From: Cohnella cholangitidis
GTDB taxonomy: Bacteria > Bacillota > Bacilli > Paenibacillales > Paenibacillaceae
DNA length: 64,000 bases
Direction: 5' to 3'
Assembly (NCBI RefSeq): GCF_014107495.1
Contig: NZ_CP041969.1
Coordinates: forward strand, 5,567,501-5,631,500
Part shown: positions 42,960-51,941 of the stretch, piece after piece
Layout of the letters: each line of letters begins with the position of its first letter
Position numbering within the stretch: the first letter of the stretch is position 1
Notes under the pieces: model-generated
Seen by the model: only the letters and a program-made list of their open reading frames with translations
Told to the model about the DNA's origin: nothing
Database searches by the model: none
Program-made: the position numbers and the translations under genes

Positions 42960-43391
42960 ATGTTGATCGGAATATCCAGTTTGATTTCTCCCGAGCTGTT
43001 GAAGGTGCTGATGGAGATGGGCCATAGCGACGAAATCGTGCTCGCGGACGGCAATTTTCCCGGGGCGAGCCATGCGCAGCGCTTGATCCGCGCCGACGGC
43101 CACGGCATTCCTGAGCTGCTAGATGCCATTCTTCGTTTGTTCCCGTTAGACCCGTACGTGGACAAACCTGCAGCTCTGATGCAGGTCGTGCCGGGGGATA
43201 CGGTGGAAACGCCGATATGGCAAACCTATGGCGAGATCATCGAGGCGCGCACCGGGTTCACGGCGCCTTTCGAGGAAGTGGAACGCTTCGCGTTCTACGA
43301 GCGGGCTAAGAAAGCCTACGCCGTGATCGCAACCGGGGAAAGCGCGTTGTACGCGAACTTGATTTTGAAAAAGGGCGTTATTTCGGAGTAG
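42960..43391 (+). CDS. fucU: L-fucose mutarotase (RbsD/FucU family)
   Basis: Interconverts the anomers of L-fucose before isomerisation. Protein of 143 residues with family residues: the catalytic His in MGHSDEIVLADGNFP, LIRADGHGIPELLDAI, and the C-terminal RAKKAYAVIATGE with ALYANLILKKGV. Start at 42960 (MLIGISS) after GAGGAGGAAGG; a longer open frame (from 42801) overlaps the kinase gene and is rejected. Last gene of the operon. Confidence 0.92.
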   Translation: MLIGISSLISPELLKVLMEMGHSDEIVLADGNFPGASHAQRLIRADGHGIPELLDAILRLFPLDPYVDKPAALMQVVPGDTVETPIWQTYGEIIEARTGFTAPFEEVERFAFYERAKKAYAVIATGESALYANLILKKGVISE

Positions 43392-43447
43392 TTCGGGTTC
43401 GTTACGGTGCGATTCGTTAGCCTTGTTCGCGCCAGGTAAATGGATTT

Positions 43448-43565
43448 ATACAGTTATTTTGTTGCGGAATGCGCTCTATATCTAAATTAACGGGAAAATA
43501 CAGTTATTTATCGTCGGATGGACCTCATTCCATCAGAAGACGAACAAATAACTGTATTTTTCCGC
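43448..43565. repeat. Repeat C: two direct copies 50 bp apart plus one inverted copy
   Basis: ATACAGTTATTT occurs at 43448 and 43498, with similar sequence after it (TTGCGGAATGCGCTC against CGTCGGATGGACCTC). It occurs inverted as AAATAACTGTAT at 43546. The last two can fold into a long hairpin (GGGAAAATACAGTTATTT with AAATAACTGTATTTTTCC, plus a CGTC/GACG pair). It lies between the convergent fucU and kinase genes and may end both transcripts. Confidence 0.65.
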
Positions 43566-43579
43566 TTATTTCGCTAGCG

Positions 43580-44515
43580 TCAAATATCAAGGGTTAGATT
43601 CCGAGCCAGACAGAACGCTTTTACTTCGTCCATAGTAGGGATTCCGTCTTGTGCACCGTGCTTTGTCACTTTTAGCGCGCTGACGATGGAAGCGAACTTA
43701 GCGGCATCCGGTAAAGGTTGCCCCTTAGCCAACGCATATGCCAGCGCCCCGGCATAACAATCCCCTGCTCCTACCGTATCGACGGCATGGACGGAAACGC
43801 CCCGGATATGCACGCACTCTCCATCCTCGTATACAAGAGATCCATGGGCCCCCATCTTGATGATGCTTTTCGCTATTCCATATTGTTCGTGCAGGTAGAT
43901 CGCCGCTTCTATGGCGGAAGGGATATTGTTTACCTCGATATGGGTTAGCGCCTTTGCTTCTTGTTGATTCGGAACTATGATATCCGCATACCTAAGAGCT
44001 GAAATACGGATGCCGTCCGCAGGCGCAGGGTCGAGTATCACGGTCACCCCATGCCTTTGGGCCGTTTTCATTGCGTATAACATGACTTCTTCGGGTATTT
44101 CCATTTGAACAAGCAGGATATTGCTTTTGCTAATCTGATCCTCGCAAGCTTGAATATCCTCGATCGATAGACATTCGTTTGCCCCTTTGATAACGAGAAT
44201 AGTATTTTCGGCGGTTGAATCGACCGTCACCTGGGCAGTTCCTGTACCCGTATCGTTAACTGTTTTCATAAATTCTATATTTACATGATTGCTCCGTAAT
44301 TTGCGAAGCAGCGTCCGTCCAAAAGAATCATTGCCGACGCATCCGATGAAGTTCGTTTCCGCGCCTAGCTTAGCGCAAGCCGTTGCTTGGTTTGCTCCCT
44401 TTCCCCCGGGAGAGTATCTGATTTCATTGCCGAACACGGTGTCTCCGCGCCGGGGGTAATGTTCGGTCAGAAAAACGATATCCATCATGGTGCTCCCGAC
44501 AACTGTGATCGTCAT
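43580..44515 (-). CDS. PfkB-family sugar kinase, ribokinase-like (probable ketose kinase)
   Basis: Sugar kinase of 311 residues resembling RbsK. Seen: TVVGSTMMDIVFLTEHYPRR, GGKGANQATACAKLGA, ILDPAPADG, IKMGAHGSLVYEDG, and the catalytic AVDTVGAGDCYAGALAYAL with anion hole and Asp. It overlaps the epimerase gene by 4 bases. In this regulon it probably phosphorylates the ketose made by the dehydrogenase encoded at 54.2-55.3 kb. Ribose is the alternative substrate, but no rbsD or ribose transporter is present. Confidence 0.87.
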   Translation of the reverse strand: MTITVVGSTMMDIVFLTEHYPRRGDTVFGNEIRYSPGGKGANQATACAKLGAETNFIGCVGNDSFGRTLLRKLRSNHVNIEFMKTVNDTGTGTAQVTVDSTAENTILVIKGANECLSIEDIQACEDQISKSNILLVQMEIPEEVMLYAMKTAQRHGVTVILDPAPADGIRISALRYADIIVPNQQEAKALTHIEVNNIPSAIEAAIYLHEQYGIAKSIIKMGAHGSLVYEDGECVHIRGVSVHAVDTVGAGDCYAGALAYALAKGQPLPDAAKFASIVSALKVTKHGAQDGIPTMDEVKAFCLARNLTLDI

Positions 44516-45216
44516 CCGTTTACCTCCTCAATGCTCGGATCCGTTGAATTCCTATTTCGATTGATAAGATGTTTGACTTGCCTCACGGAATGCTCCAGCG
44601 GTTGTCCCGGGATAAATACGCTCGATGTGCCGCATACGAGCATTTCGGCGCCATGATATATCACTTCGGGAATAATTGCGTTGCTGATATTTCCGTCTAC
44701 TTCGATAGAGATGTCCGGTTTCTCCCGAGCGATCTTCTGCTTTAGATCTTTTATTTTGCGCAGCGTACTCGGAATAAACTTCTGGCCGGCGAATCCGGGG
44801 TTAACCGTCATTACGCAGACGTAATCAAGGCAATCCATCACGTAATCCAACTCGCATAACGGCGTCGAAGGGTTAAGAGCAACTCCGGCTTTAAGCCCAT
44901 GACTTCTAATTTGCTGAAGCGCTCTTTGCAAATGCACCTTGGATTCCGAGTGGATCGATATCATATCCGCGCCTGCTTCGGCAATCAATTCTATGAATCT
45001 CTCGGGCTCCTCGACCATCAAATGCGCATCGAACGGTTTGTCGGTGTGCGGACGCAATGCTTTTAGCAGATCAGGTCCTAAAGTAATATTAGGAACGAAG
45101 TTGCCATCCATAATATCGAAATGATAGAAGTCTACCCCGGACATATCTAACTGATGGATGTTCTCGATTAATCTGCCAAGATCCGCGCACATTAAAGATG
45201 GACCTATTTTCCCCAA
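44512..45216 (-). CDS. Ribulose-phosphate/allulose-6-phosphate 3-epimerase (AlsE-like)
   Basis: TIM-barrel epimerase of 234 residues. Family metal and catalytic residues are in FHFDIMDGNFVPNITLGP, DAHLMVEEPE and SIEVDGNIS. Several details look, from memory, closer to E. coli allulose-6-phosphate epimerase AlsE than to Rpe: PSLMCADL, VMTVNPGFAGQKFIP and CGTSSVF (Rpe usually has GGQ and AGSAVF). It would turn allulose-6-phosphate into fructose-6-phosphate, or act on a pentulose phosphate. First gene of the minus-strand operon, with its own promoter at about 45273. Confidence 0.78.
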   Translation of the reverse strand: MGKIGPSLMCADLGRLIENIHQLDMSGVDFYHFDIMDGNFVPNITLGPDLLKALRPHTDKPFDAHLMVEEPERFIELIAEAGADMISIHSESKVHLQRALQQIRSHGLKAGVALNPSTPLCELDYVMDCLDYVCVMTVNPGFAGQKFIPSTLRKIKDLKQKIAREKPDISIEVDGNISNAIIPEVIYHGAEMLVCGTSSVFIPGQPLEHSVRQVKHLINRNRNSTDPSIEEVNG

Positions 45217-45272
45217 ACCGTAATCTCCCCTTATTATCCAGTTCGAATCATTGTTTAATGATTTATAATCAA

Positions 45273-45331
45273 ACTATATAAATAGGCGAGACCGAAGAGA
45301 ATGAACGTATCCAACGACTCATTTGAACAAA
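45273..45331 (-). promoter_or_regulatory. Promoter and paired half-sites for the epimerase-kinase operon
   Basis: On the minus strand, TTTGTTC (45331-45325) and TACGTTC (45309-45303) start 22 bp apart. TATAGT (45278-45273), a good -10, starts 31 bp after the second. The same spacing is found at the two other promoters of this regulon, so the AraC-type response regulator encoded at 47.2 kb is the likely activator. Confidence 0.7.
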
Positions 45332-45361
45332 TAGTAGCGAATTCGAGGCCGATATCAATGA

Positions 45362-45420
45362 TTTGTGCCATCAACCTATAAGGTTTGTTCCATCAGCCGC
45401 GTTTCGAATTCGATTAAAAT
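45362..45420 (+). promoter_or_regulatory. Promoter and paired half-sites for the YesM/YesN-type operon
   Basis: TTTGTGCCATC (from 45362) and TTTGTTCCATC (from 45384) are direct repeats 22 bp apart. TAAAAT (45415-45420) as -10 starts 31 bp after the second. The arrangement suggests autoactivation of the two-component operon by its own AraC-type regulator. Confidence 0.7.
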
Positions 45421-45467
45421 AAGATAGAACGGATCAGTAGACACAGGTGGAAGGGAAACGCATAAAC

Positions 45468-47231
45468 ATGATGACGATCTATCATAAAATAAAACCGAAG
45501 AGCTTAAAGTCGAAGCTTTTTCTATCTCTGTTAATCCTCATCATTACTCCTTTAATCGTTCTATATCTTTATTTGTTCAACCAATTCGAAGGCGCCTTGC
45601 AGGACAAAATCGTAACGCAAAGCTCCAAAGGCTTGGATCAAGTCCAGCAATCGACCGAGGATCTGATGAGCTTGGTTTATAAAACCCTAGTTATGGTTCA
45701 GAATGACAAGGTGATATACGATGTGTTGACGGAGCCCGAGAAATATACGGAATTGGATCGGGTGCATCTGATCGAGCGGGTATTGAAAAATATCGACAAT
45801 AGTATTTTTTTATTTAATTCGCAAATCGTGTACTATACTTTGCTTGATGAATATGGAAGCGTTTACACTTCTTTTCAGCCTCAGCAAATGTTGGACTATA
45901 ACGCGATTAAAAATGAGCATTGGGCGAAACAATTAAACGTCGATCGTCCTTATTTGTGGATTGCGAATGACCCGAATTACGTCGTGCGAGACGTCACGAG
46001 CAGTAAGTATTTGCTGACGCTTGGTTCGACGATGAGAAATACGGACAATACTCCTTTCAGCTTAGCCAGAATAAGCATCGATTATGAAAAATGGTTCAAA
46101 GCGTCCGTGCATAGCGACGAAGAACATCAGTATTACCTTATCGATAAAGCAGGGACGCTTGTTTCTTCTTTTAATAGCGGACTCGTGTTGGACTCCCAGG
46201 TACTCCATTTCTTTAGGGAAACAACGGAAAAAGGCGGTTTTTATTTCGATCAAAGAACGGATTCTCTCGTGAACTACCGAAGCATTCCCCAACTTGATTG
46301 GTACTTCGTTGATGTTATTCCTAGAAAGGTGTTATTCCAGGAGATATGGGATTTGAAAGTCAAATTTTTTAGTATTTTTATCGCGTTTATCGTACTTTTT
46401 ATCGGGATCAATATGTTTATTTCCTACAAATTCACCAAGCCCTTAACGGTGCTGGAAAAGAAAATGAGCAGCATCGTCAAGCAGAACTTAAAAGTAACGA
46501 TTTCGGAAAAAAACTATACGGGCGAAATTCTTCAATTCATCCGCTCGTTCAATCAGATGACGACGGATATGAATACGATGGTGAAATTATTGAAGGACGA
46601 GCAGAAGCAAAAGGAGCTCGTTCATTTTCAGATGCTCCTGTCGCAGATAAATCCTCATTTTTTGTTAAATACGTTGAATACGATCAAGTGGCTTGCCATT
46701 AGAAAAGGCGACAAGGATATTCCGGATATCTGCTTATCGCTAGGCAATATTCTCGAAACGAGTTTGCATTCGGAGGTTGAATTAATCTACCTCAAAGACG
46801 AGCTTAAGCTGATCGAGGATTACTTGCTCATTCATGAATTGCGTTACAATGACCAACTAAACGTTGACTATGACTTTAATTCGGGAATGGATTATGCGCT
46901 TGTGCCGAAATTAAGCATTCAGCCTTTAGTAGAGAACTCAATCCTGCACGGGATAGCTCCGCTTAAAGGTCAAGGAAACATTATCATTCGCATATTTACC
47001 GAGAATAAGCTTCTCTATATTGAAATCGAGGATAACGGGGTTGGCATACAAGAACAAAACAAGGCGCAAAAAGGGCGAAGCCGCAAAGGGATAGGCTTGC
47101 AAAATTTGAAGGACAGGCTTCAGATCTTATTCAAAGAAGACGGCAAGCTTGAAGTGATTCCTTTGGAGCATGGGACGTTAGTTCGAATGCAATTGCCATA
47201 TTTGCTTTCAAGTCCTTACGAGGGAGGTTGA
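45468..47231 (+). CDS. Sensor histidine kinase, YesM/LytS type
   Basis: Membrane kinase of 587 residues. One helix near the N-terminus (LFLSLLILIITPLIVLYLYL) is followed by an extracellular sensing region of about 250 residues (Cache-like), a second helix (FFSIFIAFIVLFIGINMFI), HAMP, and a His_kinase domain with QINPHFLLNTLNTIKWLA, whose His is phosphorylated. The HATPase part shows PLVENSILHGI, IEDNGVGI and GIGLQNLKDRL. Start at 45468 after GGAAGGG. It overlaps the response regulator gene and probably senses the sugar imported by the ABC system downstream. Confidence 0.9.
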   Translation: MMTIYHKIKPKSLKSKLFLSLLILIITPLIVLYLYLFNQFEGALQDKIVTQSSKGLDQVQQSTEDLMSLVYKTLVMVQNDKVIYDVLTEPEKYTELDRVHLIERVLKNIDNSIFLFNSQIVYYTLLDEYGSVYTSFQPQQMLDYNAIKNEHWAKQLNVDRPYLWIANDPNYVVRDVTSSKYLLTLGSTMRNTDNTPFSLARISIDYEKWFKASVHSDEEHQYYLIDKAGTLVSSFNSGLVLDSQVLHFFRETTEKGGFYFDQRTDSLVNYRSIPQLDWYFVDVIPRKVLFQEIWDLKVKFFSIFIAFIVLFIGINMFISYKFTKPLTVLEKKMSSIVKQNLKVTISEKNYTGEILQFIRSFNQMTTDMNTMVKLLKDEQKQKELVHFQMLLSQINPHFLLNTLNTIKWLAIRKGDKDIPDICLSLGNILETSLHSEVELIYLKDELKLIEDYLLIHELRYNDQLNVDYDFNSGMDYALVPKLSIQPLVENSILHGIAPLKGQGNIIIRIFTENKLLYIEIEDNGVGIQEQNKAQKGRSRKGIGLQNLKDRLQILFKEDGKLEVIPLEHGTLVRMQLPYLLSSPYEGG

Positions 47232-47236
47232 CGACG

Positions 47237-48691
47237 ATGTGGAAGGTACTGCTGGTCGAGGACGAATTGTTCGTAAGAGAATCCATAAAGATGATTATTA
47301 ATTGGGAGGAGCTTGGCTTTGCCATTCAAGGGGAAGCGGATCATGGTGAAGAAGCGTTGCGGCTGCTTCAAGAAAAGCACTTCGATCTCGTCATTACGGA
47401 TATTAAAATGCCCGTCATGGACGGAGTCGAACTGCTAAAACAAGCAAGAACGCTGGATTTGAATTGCAAGTTCATCATGTTAAGCTGCTTGAACGAGTTC
47501 GAATACGTGAGACAGGCTCTTGAATATGGCGCTTCGAATTATATTTTGAAGCTGTCCATGAGCGTATCCAGCCTAGTCGAATCCCTAACCAAAATTAAAT
47601 CGGAGCTTGAGGTGCGCAACCAATACGCGGATCAGAAAATCCATCATTATTACGAGCAGATTTGGCTAAGGATTAACGACTTGAATCAAGATGAGCATGA
47701 AGCCGTTCCTTCCGTCATCTCGGATCTGGAGCATTTCAACCTCACGATCGTATCCGTCATTCGCGGCGAGGAGCGATGGAATGCCCAAGATCATAAGCAC
47801 GCCTTGCCTATTATACAATTCCGTTTCGCAGAAGCGGTTCATATGTATCACGGCGACGGTCTGACTACCGTATTCGTCTGGCACAAGCCGGGAATAGCGA
47901 TCGTCGATGCCCTTGCGGCCGATAAGAAATATGCGATCGTATATGCAACCGATTTTCATTCTTCGCAGTTGAACATGCAATGGAGAAAAGTGATTCAACA
48001 GTTGGGTTACGCGTGGTACGAGGGGGCGAAAGGGGCATTTTCCGTTGAAGACATCGAATATAAGGAATCCGCTCCCTATTTCGCATGGAGAAAAAAACGA
48101 GAGCTTGTGGCCAGCTTTGAAAGAGATGAAGAGAAACGATGCTATGAGCTAGTCGATGAAATATGGATGGATATGCGAAATAGCCATTTGACGATGATCG
48201 ACGCGAAGAGAATAGCGGCAGACGTGGATTATACGCTCTATTCGATGATCCAAATAGGAAGCCACAATCAAAGCCCGTTGTTCGATGCAAGGAATCATGA
48301 GGAATTGAAGCAAGCGATGAGAACGAAACTGCACGCTTACTTGGAAGTTTATAAACAATCGCAGCCCACGATCTTAACGGATCATCCGGAAGTGAATAAG
48401 GTCATTGCCTATATCAACGATAATTTCCACAAAGAGATTTCGGTGAAGAGCATGGCGGCTATGATCTCGATGGACGAGAACTATTTCAGCAGCTTATTCA
48501 AAGCCAAAACAAAGGAAAGCTTGATTACTTACGTGCATCATCTGCGGATCAACAAAGCGATGTTTTATTTAACCAAGACCGATCTTACGATTAATCAAAT
48601 CTCGGACAACGTAGGGTTCAACAATATTAATTACTTCAATCGGATTTTCAAACGAATTACGGGAGCTACTCCATCGCAATATCGAGATTAA
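47237..48691 (+). CDS. AraC-type response regulator, YesN family
   Basis: DNA-binding response regulator of 484 residues. The receiver domain has VLLVEDELFVRESIK, the phosphoacceptor Asp in VITDIKMPVMDG and Lys in NYILKLSM. A middle region of unknown fold follows, then a C-terminal AraC domain (ISVKSMAAMISMDENYFSSLFK, INQISDNVGFNNINYFNRIFKRITG). ATG at 47237 is 10 bases after GGGAGG; TTG 47228 is too close to that site. Proposed activator of three promoters with TTTGTTC-type half-sites (45.3, 45.4 and 48.7 kb). Confidence 0.9.
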   Translation: MWKVLLVEDELFVRESIKMIINWEELGFAIQGEADHGEEALRLLQEKHFDLVITDIKMPVMDGVELLKQARTLDLNCKFIMLSCLNEFEYVRQALEYGASNYILKLSMSVSSLVESLTKIKSELEVRNQYADQKIHHYYEQIWLRINDLNQDEHEAVPSVISDLEHFNLTIVSVIRGEERWNAQDHKHALPIIQFRFAEAVHMYHGDGLTTVFVWHKPGIAIVDALAADKKYAIVYATDFHSSQLNMQWRKVIQQLGYAWYEGAKGAFSVEDIEYKESAPYFAWRKKRELVASFERDEEKRCYELVDEIWMDMRNSHLTMIDAKRIAADVDYTLYSMIQIGSHNQSPLFDARNHEELKQAMRTKLHAYLEVYKQSQPTILTDHPEVNKVIAYINDNFHKEISVKSMAAMISMDENYFSSLFKAKTKESLITYVHHLRINKAMFYLTKTDLTINQISDNVGFNNINYFNRIFKRITGATPSQYRD

Positions 48692-48713
48692 TGCGGAATC
48701 GCATTTCAATGGT

Positions 48714-48772
48714 TTTGTTCTAATCGGTTAATGGATATGTTCATTCTTTTGAGCTTCAATCCTTTATATGAT
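48714..48772 (+). promoter_or_regulatory. Promoter and paired half-sites for the ABC importer operon
   Basis: TTTGTTC (from 48714) and TATGTTC (from 48736) are 22 bp apart. TATGAT (48767-48772) as -10 starts 31 bp after the second. Same geometry as the two promoters at 45.3-45.4 kb. Confidence 0.7.
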
Positions 48773-48812
48773 GGACAGCGTAAGATCAAAAACAGATGGA
48801 GGTCAAAAGAAG

Positions 48813-50130
48813 ATGAAGAAAACAAGTATCGTTCTAGCGCTTATGTTGATTGTAGTCTCTGTCCTATCCGCTTGCTCGAGTAACGGCAATAACGGCAAAG
48901 AGTCGAGCGGACAAGCGGGATCATCGGCCGAACCTTCCGAAGACGTCGTGAATCTGACGTTCTGGGGAGGAGTACCGCCCGAAGCAGGTCCGCAAGAGAT
49001 CGTGGATAACTGGAACAAAGCGAATCCCAACATCCAAGTGACCTACACTCGATACGTAAACGATGACAGCGGGAACTTGAAATTGGATACGGCTCTCATC
49101 TCGGGCCAGAGCGTAGATATTTTCGCAAACTATACGAAGCCGTTACTAACCAAACGGGTAACATCGGGTTCGGCACTCGATTTAAGTCAATTTACGGATT
49201 ATAACATCGACGACAAGATGGGGCCCAGCGCCAAGGAATGGGCGGTAGACGGTAAATATTATGCCATGCCGACGAAGAGAAACATGCACTTCGTATGGAT
49301 GAATAAGGATGCTCTTGACGAGGCGGGGCTGCCCGTTCCAACGGATTGGACGTTGGCGGACGTCGAGAAATACGCCAAAGCGCTTAAAACGGACACAAGA
49401 TGGGGTTATACGATTTTTCCGTTCTGGAGAGATATCGTTACATTCGACGGATCTTTGGCGGTGCAAGGATACGTCAAAGAAGACGGTACCTCTAACCTCG
49501 GCGCGCATCGTAGAAAAAGCTTTGCAGGCTCATTACGATATGATGCATGCCTCTAAAGTGAGCCCGCCGATCAGTTTGATCGAGACGACGAAAATGAATG
49601 TCATTGGAGAGTTTTTGGGCAATAAACTGGCAATGTTGAATGCGGGAGAATGGGTGTTCCGAGATGCTAATAATTTGAAGGATTATCCGCGCGACTTCAA
49701 GGTTGCTTTTGCTCCATTGCCTCGAATCACACAGGATCAAGACGATTTCAGATATTTGGGCGGATTGGGCGATGCTATAGCAATTAACGCCAAATCCGAA
49801 CATAAGGAAGAAGCATGGGCGTTCCTGAAATGGTACGCGGACGGCGGTATGCTCCCTCAGGCCTCGGGAGGCCGCATCCCGGCATCGAAAGACGCCGACC
49901 AAGAAAAAGCATTGGAGCTGTTGATCGGCGATTTGGGAGATAAATACGACGTAGAGTCTCTTAAGAGAATTCTAAACAATGATCTGCCTACGTTCCAAGT
50001 CACGCTTCCGCAAGAAGTCATCGATATTAGACGCGAAGAGTTTGATAAATACTATATTAAAGCCCAGTCCTTAGAGGACACGATTAAAAATCTCGTCAAG
50101 AGACACAATGACTATCTGAAGCGAAAATGA
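48813..50130 (+). pseudogene. Sugar ABC transporter substrate-binding lipoprotein, frameshifted
   Basis: Extracellular family-1 binding protein. The start at 48813 (MKKTSIVLAL) follows GGAGG and gives a lipoprotein signal ending in VLSACSS, with Cys as lipid anchor. The first frame runs through LTFWGGVPPEAGPQEIVDNW and AMPTKRNMHFVWMNKDAL to about 49500. The rest (VEKALQAHYDMMHASKVSPP, NKLAMLNAGEWVFRD, WAFLKWYADGG) continues in another frame. The net shift is +1 or -2, unlike the other broken genes here. Near AACCTCGGCGCGCATCGT two bases may be missing. If repaired it is about 440 residues, normal for this family. It delivers the sugar to the two permeases that follow. Confidence 0.82.
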
Positions 50131-50146
50131 CGATGCACTAACAACA

Positions 50147-50181
50147 AGAGTGAGGGCATTGACGGCAATGCCCCTCACTCT
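50147..50181 (+). other. Intercistronic hairpin between binding-protein and permease genes
   Basis: AGAGTGAGGGCATTG (50147-50161) and CAATGCCCCTCACTCT (50166-50181) pair with a 4-base loop and one bulge. No T run follows, so it is more likely an mRNA stabiliser that raises binding-protein yield over the permeases than a full terminator. Confidence 0.65.
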
Positions 50182-50198
50182 ATTAGGAGAGGCTGTAG

Positions 50199-51083
50199 AT
50201 GAAGCTAAACTGGATGAGAAAACAACAACTGACAGGGTATTTGTTCATTGCTCCCAATATGATTGGCGTTTCTCTCTTCATCATTATTCCCGCTTTATTT
50301 TCTATCTTTTTAGCATTTACGAACTGGGAGTTTCCGCTGCTTAAAGCCGACTTTGTAGGTCTGAGCAATTTCGAGAGATTGATTCATGACGAAGTGTTCT
50401 ATACGGCATTAAAAAATACGTTGATCTTCCTGGGATCCGTTCCGATCTCCGTAGGTCTCGGATTTTTGACGGCGCTTGTGTTGAACAAGAGCGTATATCT
50501 CAAGAACATGCTTCGCACGATGTTTTTTCTTCCATACATTACGACGGGAGTTGCGATCGCTTTCGTATGGATGTTAATCTTTCAACCCGAAAACGGACCT
50601 ATCAATTCGTTATTAAGGAGCATTGGAATCGATCATCCGCCCGGTTGGCTTTCCTCGACTTCTTCGGCCATATTCGTATTCGATATTATTTGGATATGGT
50701 TTTTGCTAGGGTACAACATCATCATCTATTTGGCGGCATTACAGGAAGTATCCTCCGAGCTGCTTGAAGCCTCCAGGATAGACGGCGCTCGCAAGCTGCA
50801 TACGATTCGATACGTGATCTGGCCTTTGGTCAGTCCGACAACGCTGTTCCTGCTCATGACGGGATTTATCTTATCGATTAAGCAAATGGGAATTTTCCAA
50901 GCGATCACGGACGGCGGTCCGGGAAACAGCACGACCGTGCTTTCCTTGTTCATCTATAAAACGGCCTTCCGATATTACGATATGGGGTATGCGTCCGCGA
51001 TATCGGTATTCCTTCTCCTTATTATTATCGCGATTACGGCAATACAATGGATCGCACAGAAAAAATGGGTTCACTATTCATGA
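50199..51083 (+). CDS. Sugar ABC transporter permease 1
   Basis: Inner-membrane permease of 294 residues (MalF/UgpA type) with six helices and the EAA loop LLEASRIDGARKLHTIRYV. ATG after AGGAGAGG. Works with the next gene and the binding protein; no ATPase is encoded here, so a shared MsmX-type ATPase is expected, as is usual for such operons in Bacillales. Confidence 0.9.
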   Translation: MKLNWMRKQQLTGYLFIAPNMIGVSLFIIIPALFSIFLAFTNWEFPLLKADFVGLSNFERLIHDEVFYTALKNTLIFLGSVPISVGLGFLTALVLNKSVYLKNMLRTMFFLPYITTGVAIAFVWMLIFQPENGPINSLLRSIGIDHPPGWLSSTSSAIFVFDIIWIWFLLGYNIIIYLAALQEVSSELLEASRIDGARKLHTIRYVIWPLVSPTTLFLLMTGFILSIKQMGIFQAITDGGPGNSTTVLSLFIYKTAFRYYDMGYASAISVFLLLIIIAITAIQWIAQKKWVHYS

Positions 51084-51096
51084 AGGGATAGAGCAT

Positions 51097-51909
51097 ATGC
51101 GTAAACTTTTTCCCACGATTATGATGTTGATATTTGCATTCGTCATGATCTATCCGTTCCTTTGGATGATAAGCACTTCCTTTAAACAGCCATTCGAAGT
51201 GTTTGAGTATCCGTTTCATTGGATATCCGATCACCCTACGATCAAATATCACGAGAATGTATGGACAGGGCCGGCTAGTTTTGCTAATTATTATCTGAAT
51301 TCTCTGAAAATATCGATCATTAGTACGATAGGAGCTGTATTTCTTGCGGCCGTAGCCGCTTATGGATTCTCAAGAATCGAATTCAAAGGCAGGGACACGA
51401 TGTTCGTCATCTATCTCGTCGCAATGATGATTCCGAATCAAATCATTTTTATTCCGAAATTTATTATGTTTAACGCGATCGGGATCTATAACACGCATAT
51501 GGCATTGATCTTGCCGGGCATATTTACCGTTCTTGGCGTATTCATGCTTCGACAATTTTTCATTGCCGTACCTAAAGATATTTCGGAATCGGCCATGCTC
51601 GATGGCGCGGGACACTTCGGGATCTTCCTTCGTATGATGCTGCCGATGGCCAAGCCTTCGCTGGCAACATTCGCCATTATCGATTTCTCGTGGCATTGGA
51701 ACGATTTCGAGAATGCTCTTATTTTCTTATTGGATAAGAAGCTGTACACGGTCTCGCTCGGATTGCAAAACTTCGTCCTGGAGAACACCGTGGATTACAA
51801 CGGAATGATGGCGGCGGCGACGGCCGGGATGATTCCGATGATTATCGTCTTTCTGATCGGTCAGAAATTTATCGTCGAGGGATTAGCGAGCTCTGCTGTT
51901 AAAGGATAA
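51097..51909 (+). CDS. Sugar ABC transporter permease 2
   Basis: Second permease of 270 residues (MalG/UgpE type). Six helices, N-terminal FAFVMIYPFLWMISTSFK, EAA loop ISESAMLDGAGHFGIFLRMM. Start at 51097 (MRKLFPTI) after GAAGGGATAGAG; a longer open frame overlaps permease 1 and is rejected. It lies 13 bases after permease 1. Confidence 0.9.
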   Translation: MRKLFPTIMMLIFAFVMIYPFLWMISTSFKQPFEVFEYPFHWISDHPTIKYHENVWTGPASFANYYLNSLKISIISTIGAVFLAAVAAYGFSRIEFKGRDTMFVIYLVAMMIPNQIIFIPKFIMFNAIGIYNTHMALILPGIFTVLGVFMLRQFFIAVPKDISESAMLDGAGHFGIFLRMMLPMAKPSLATFAIIDFSWHWNDFENALIFLLDKKLYTVSLGLQNFVLENTVDYNGMMAAATAGMIPMIIVFLIGQKFIVEGLASSAVKG

Positions 51910-51941
51910 CGAGAAGCCAAGTGCCGAAAGGGGTAAATGAA

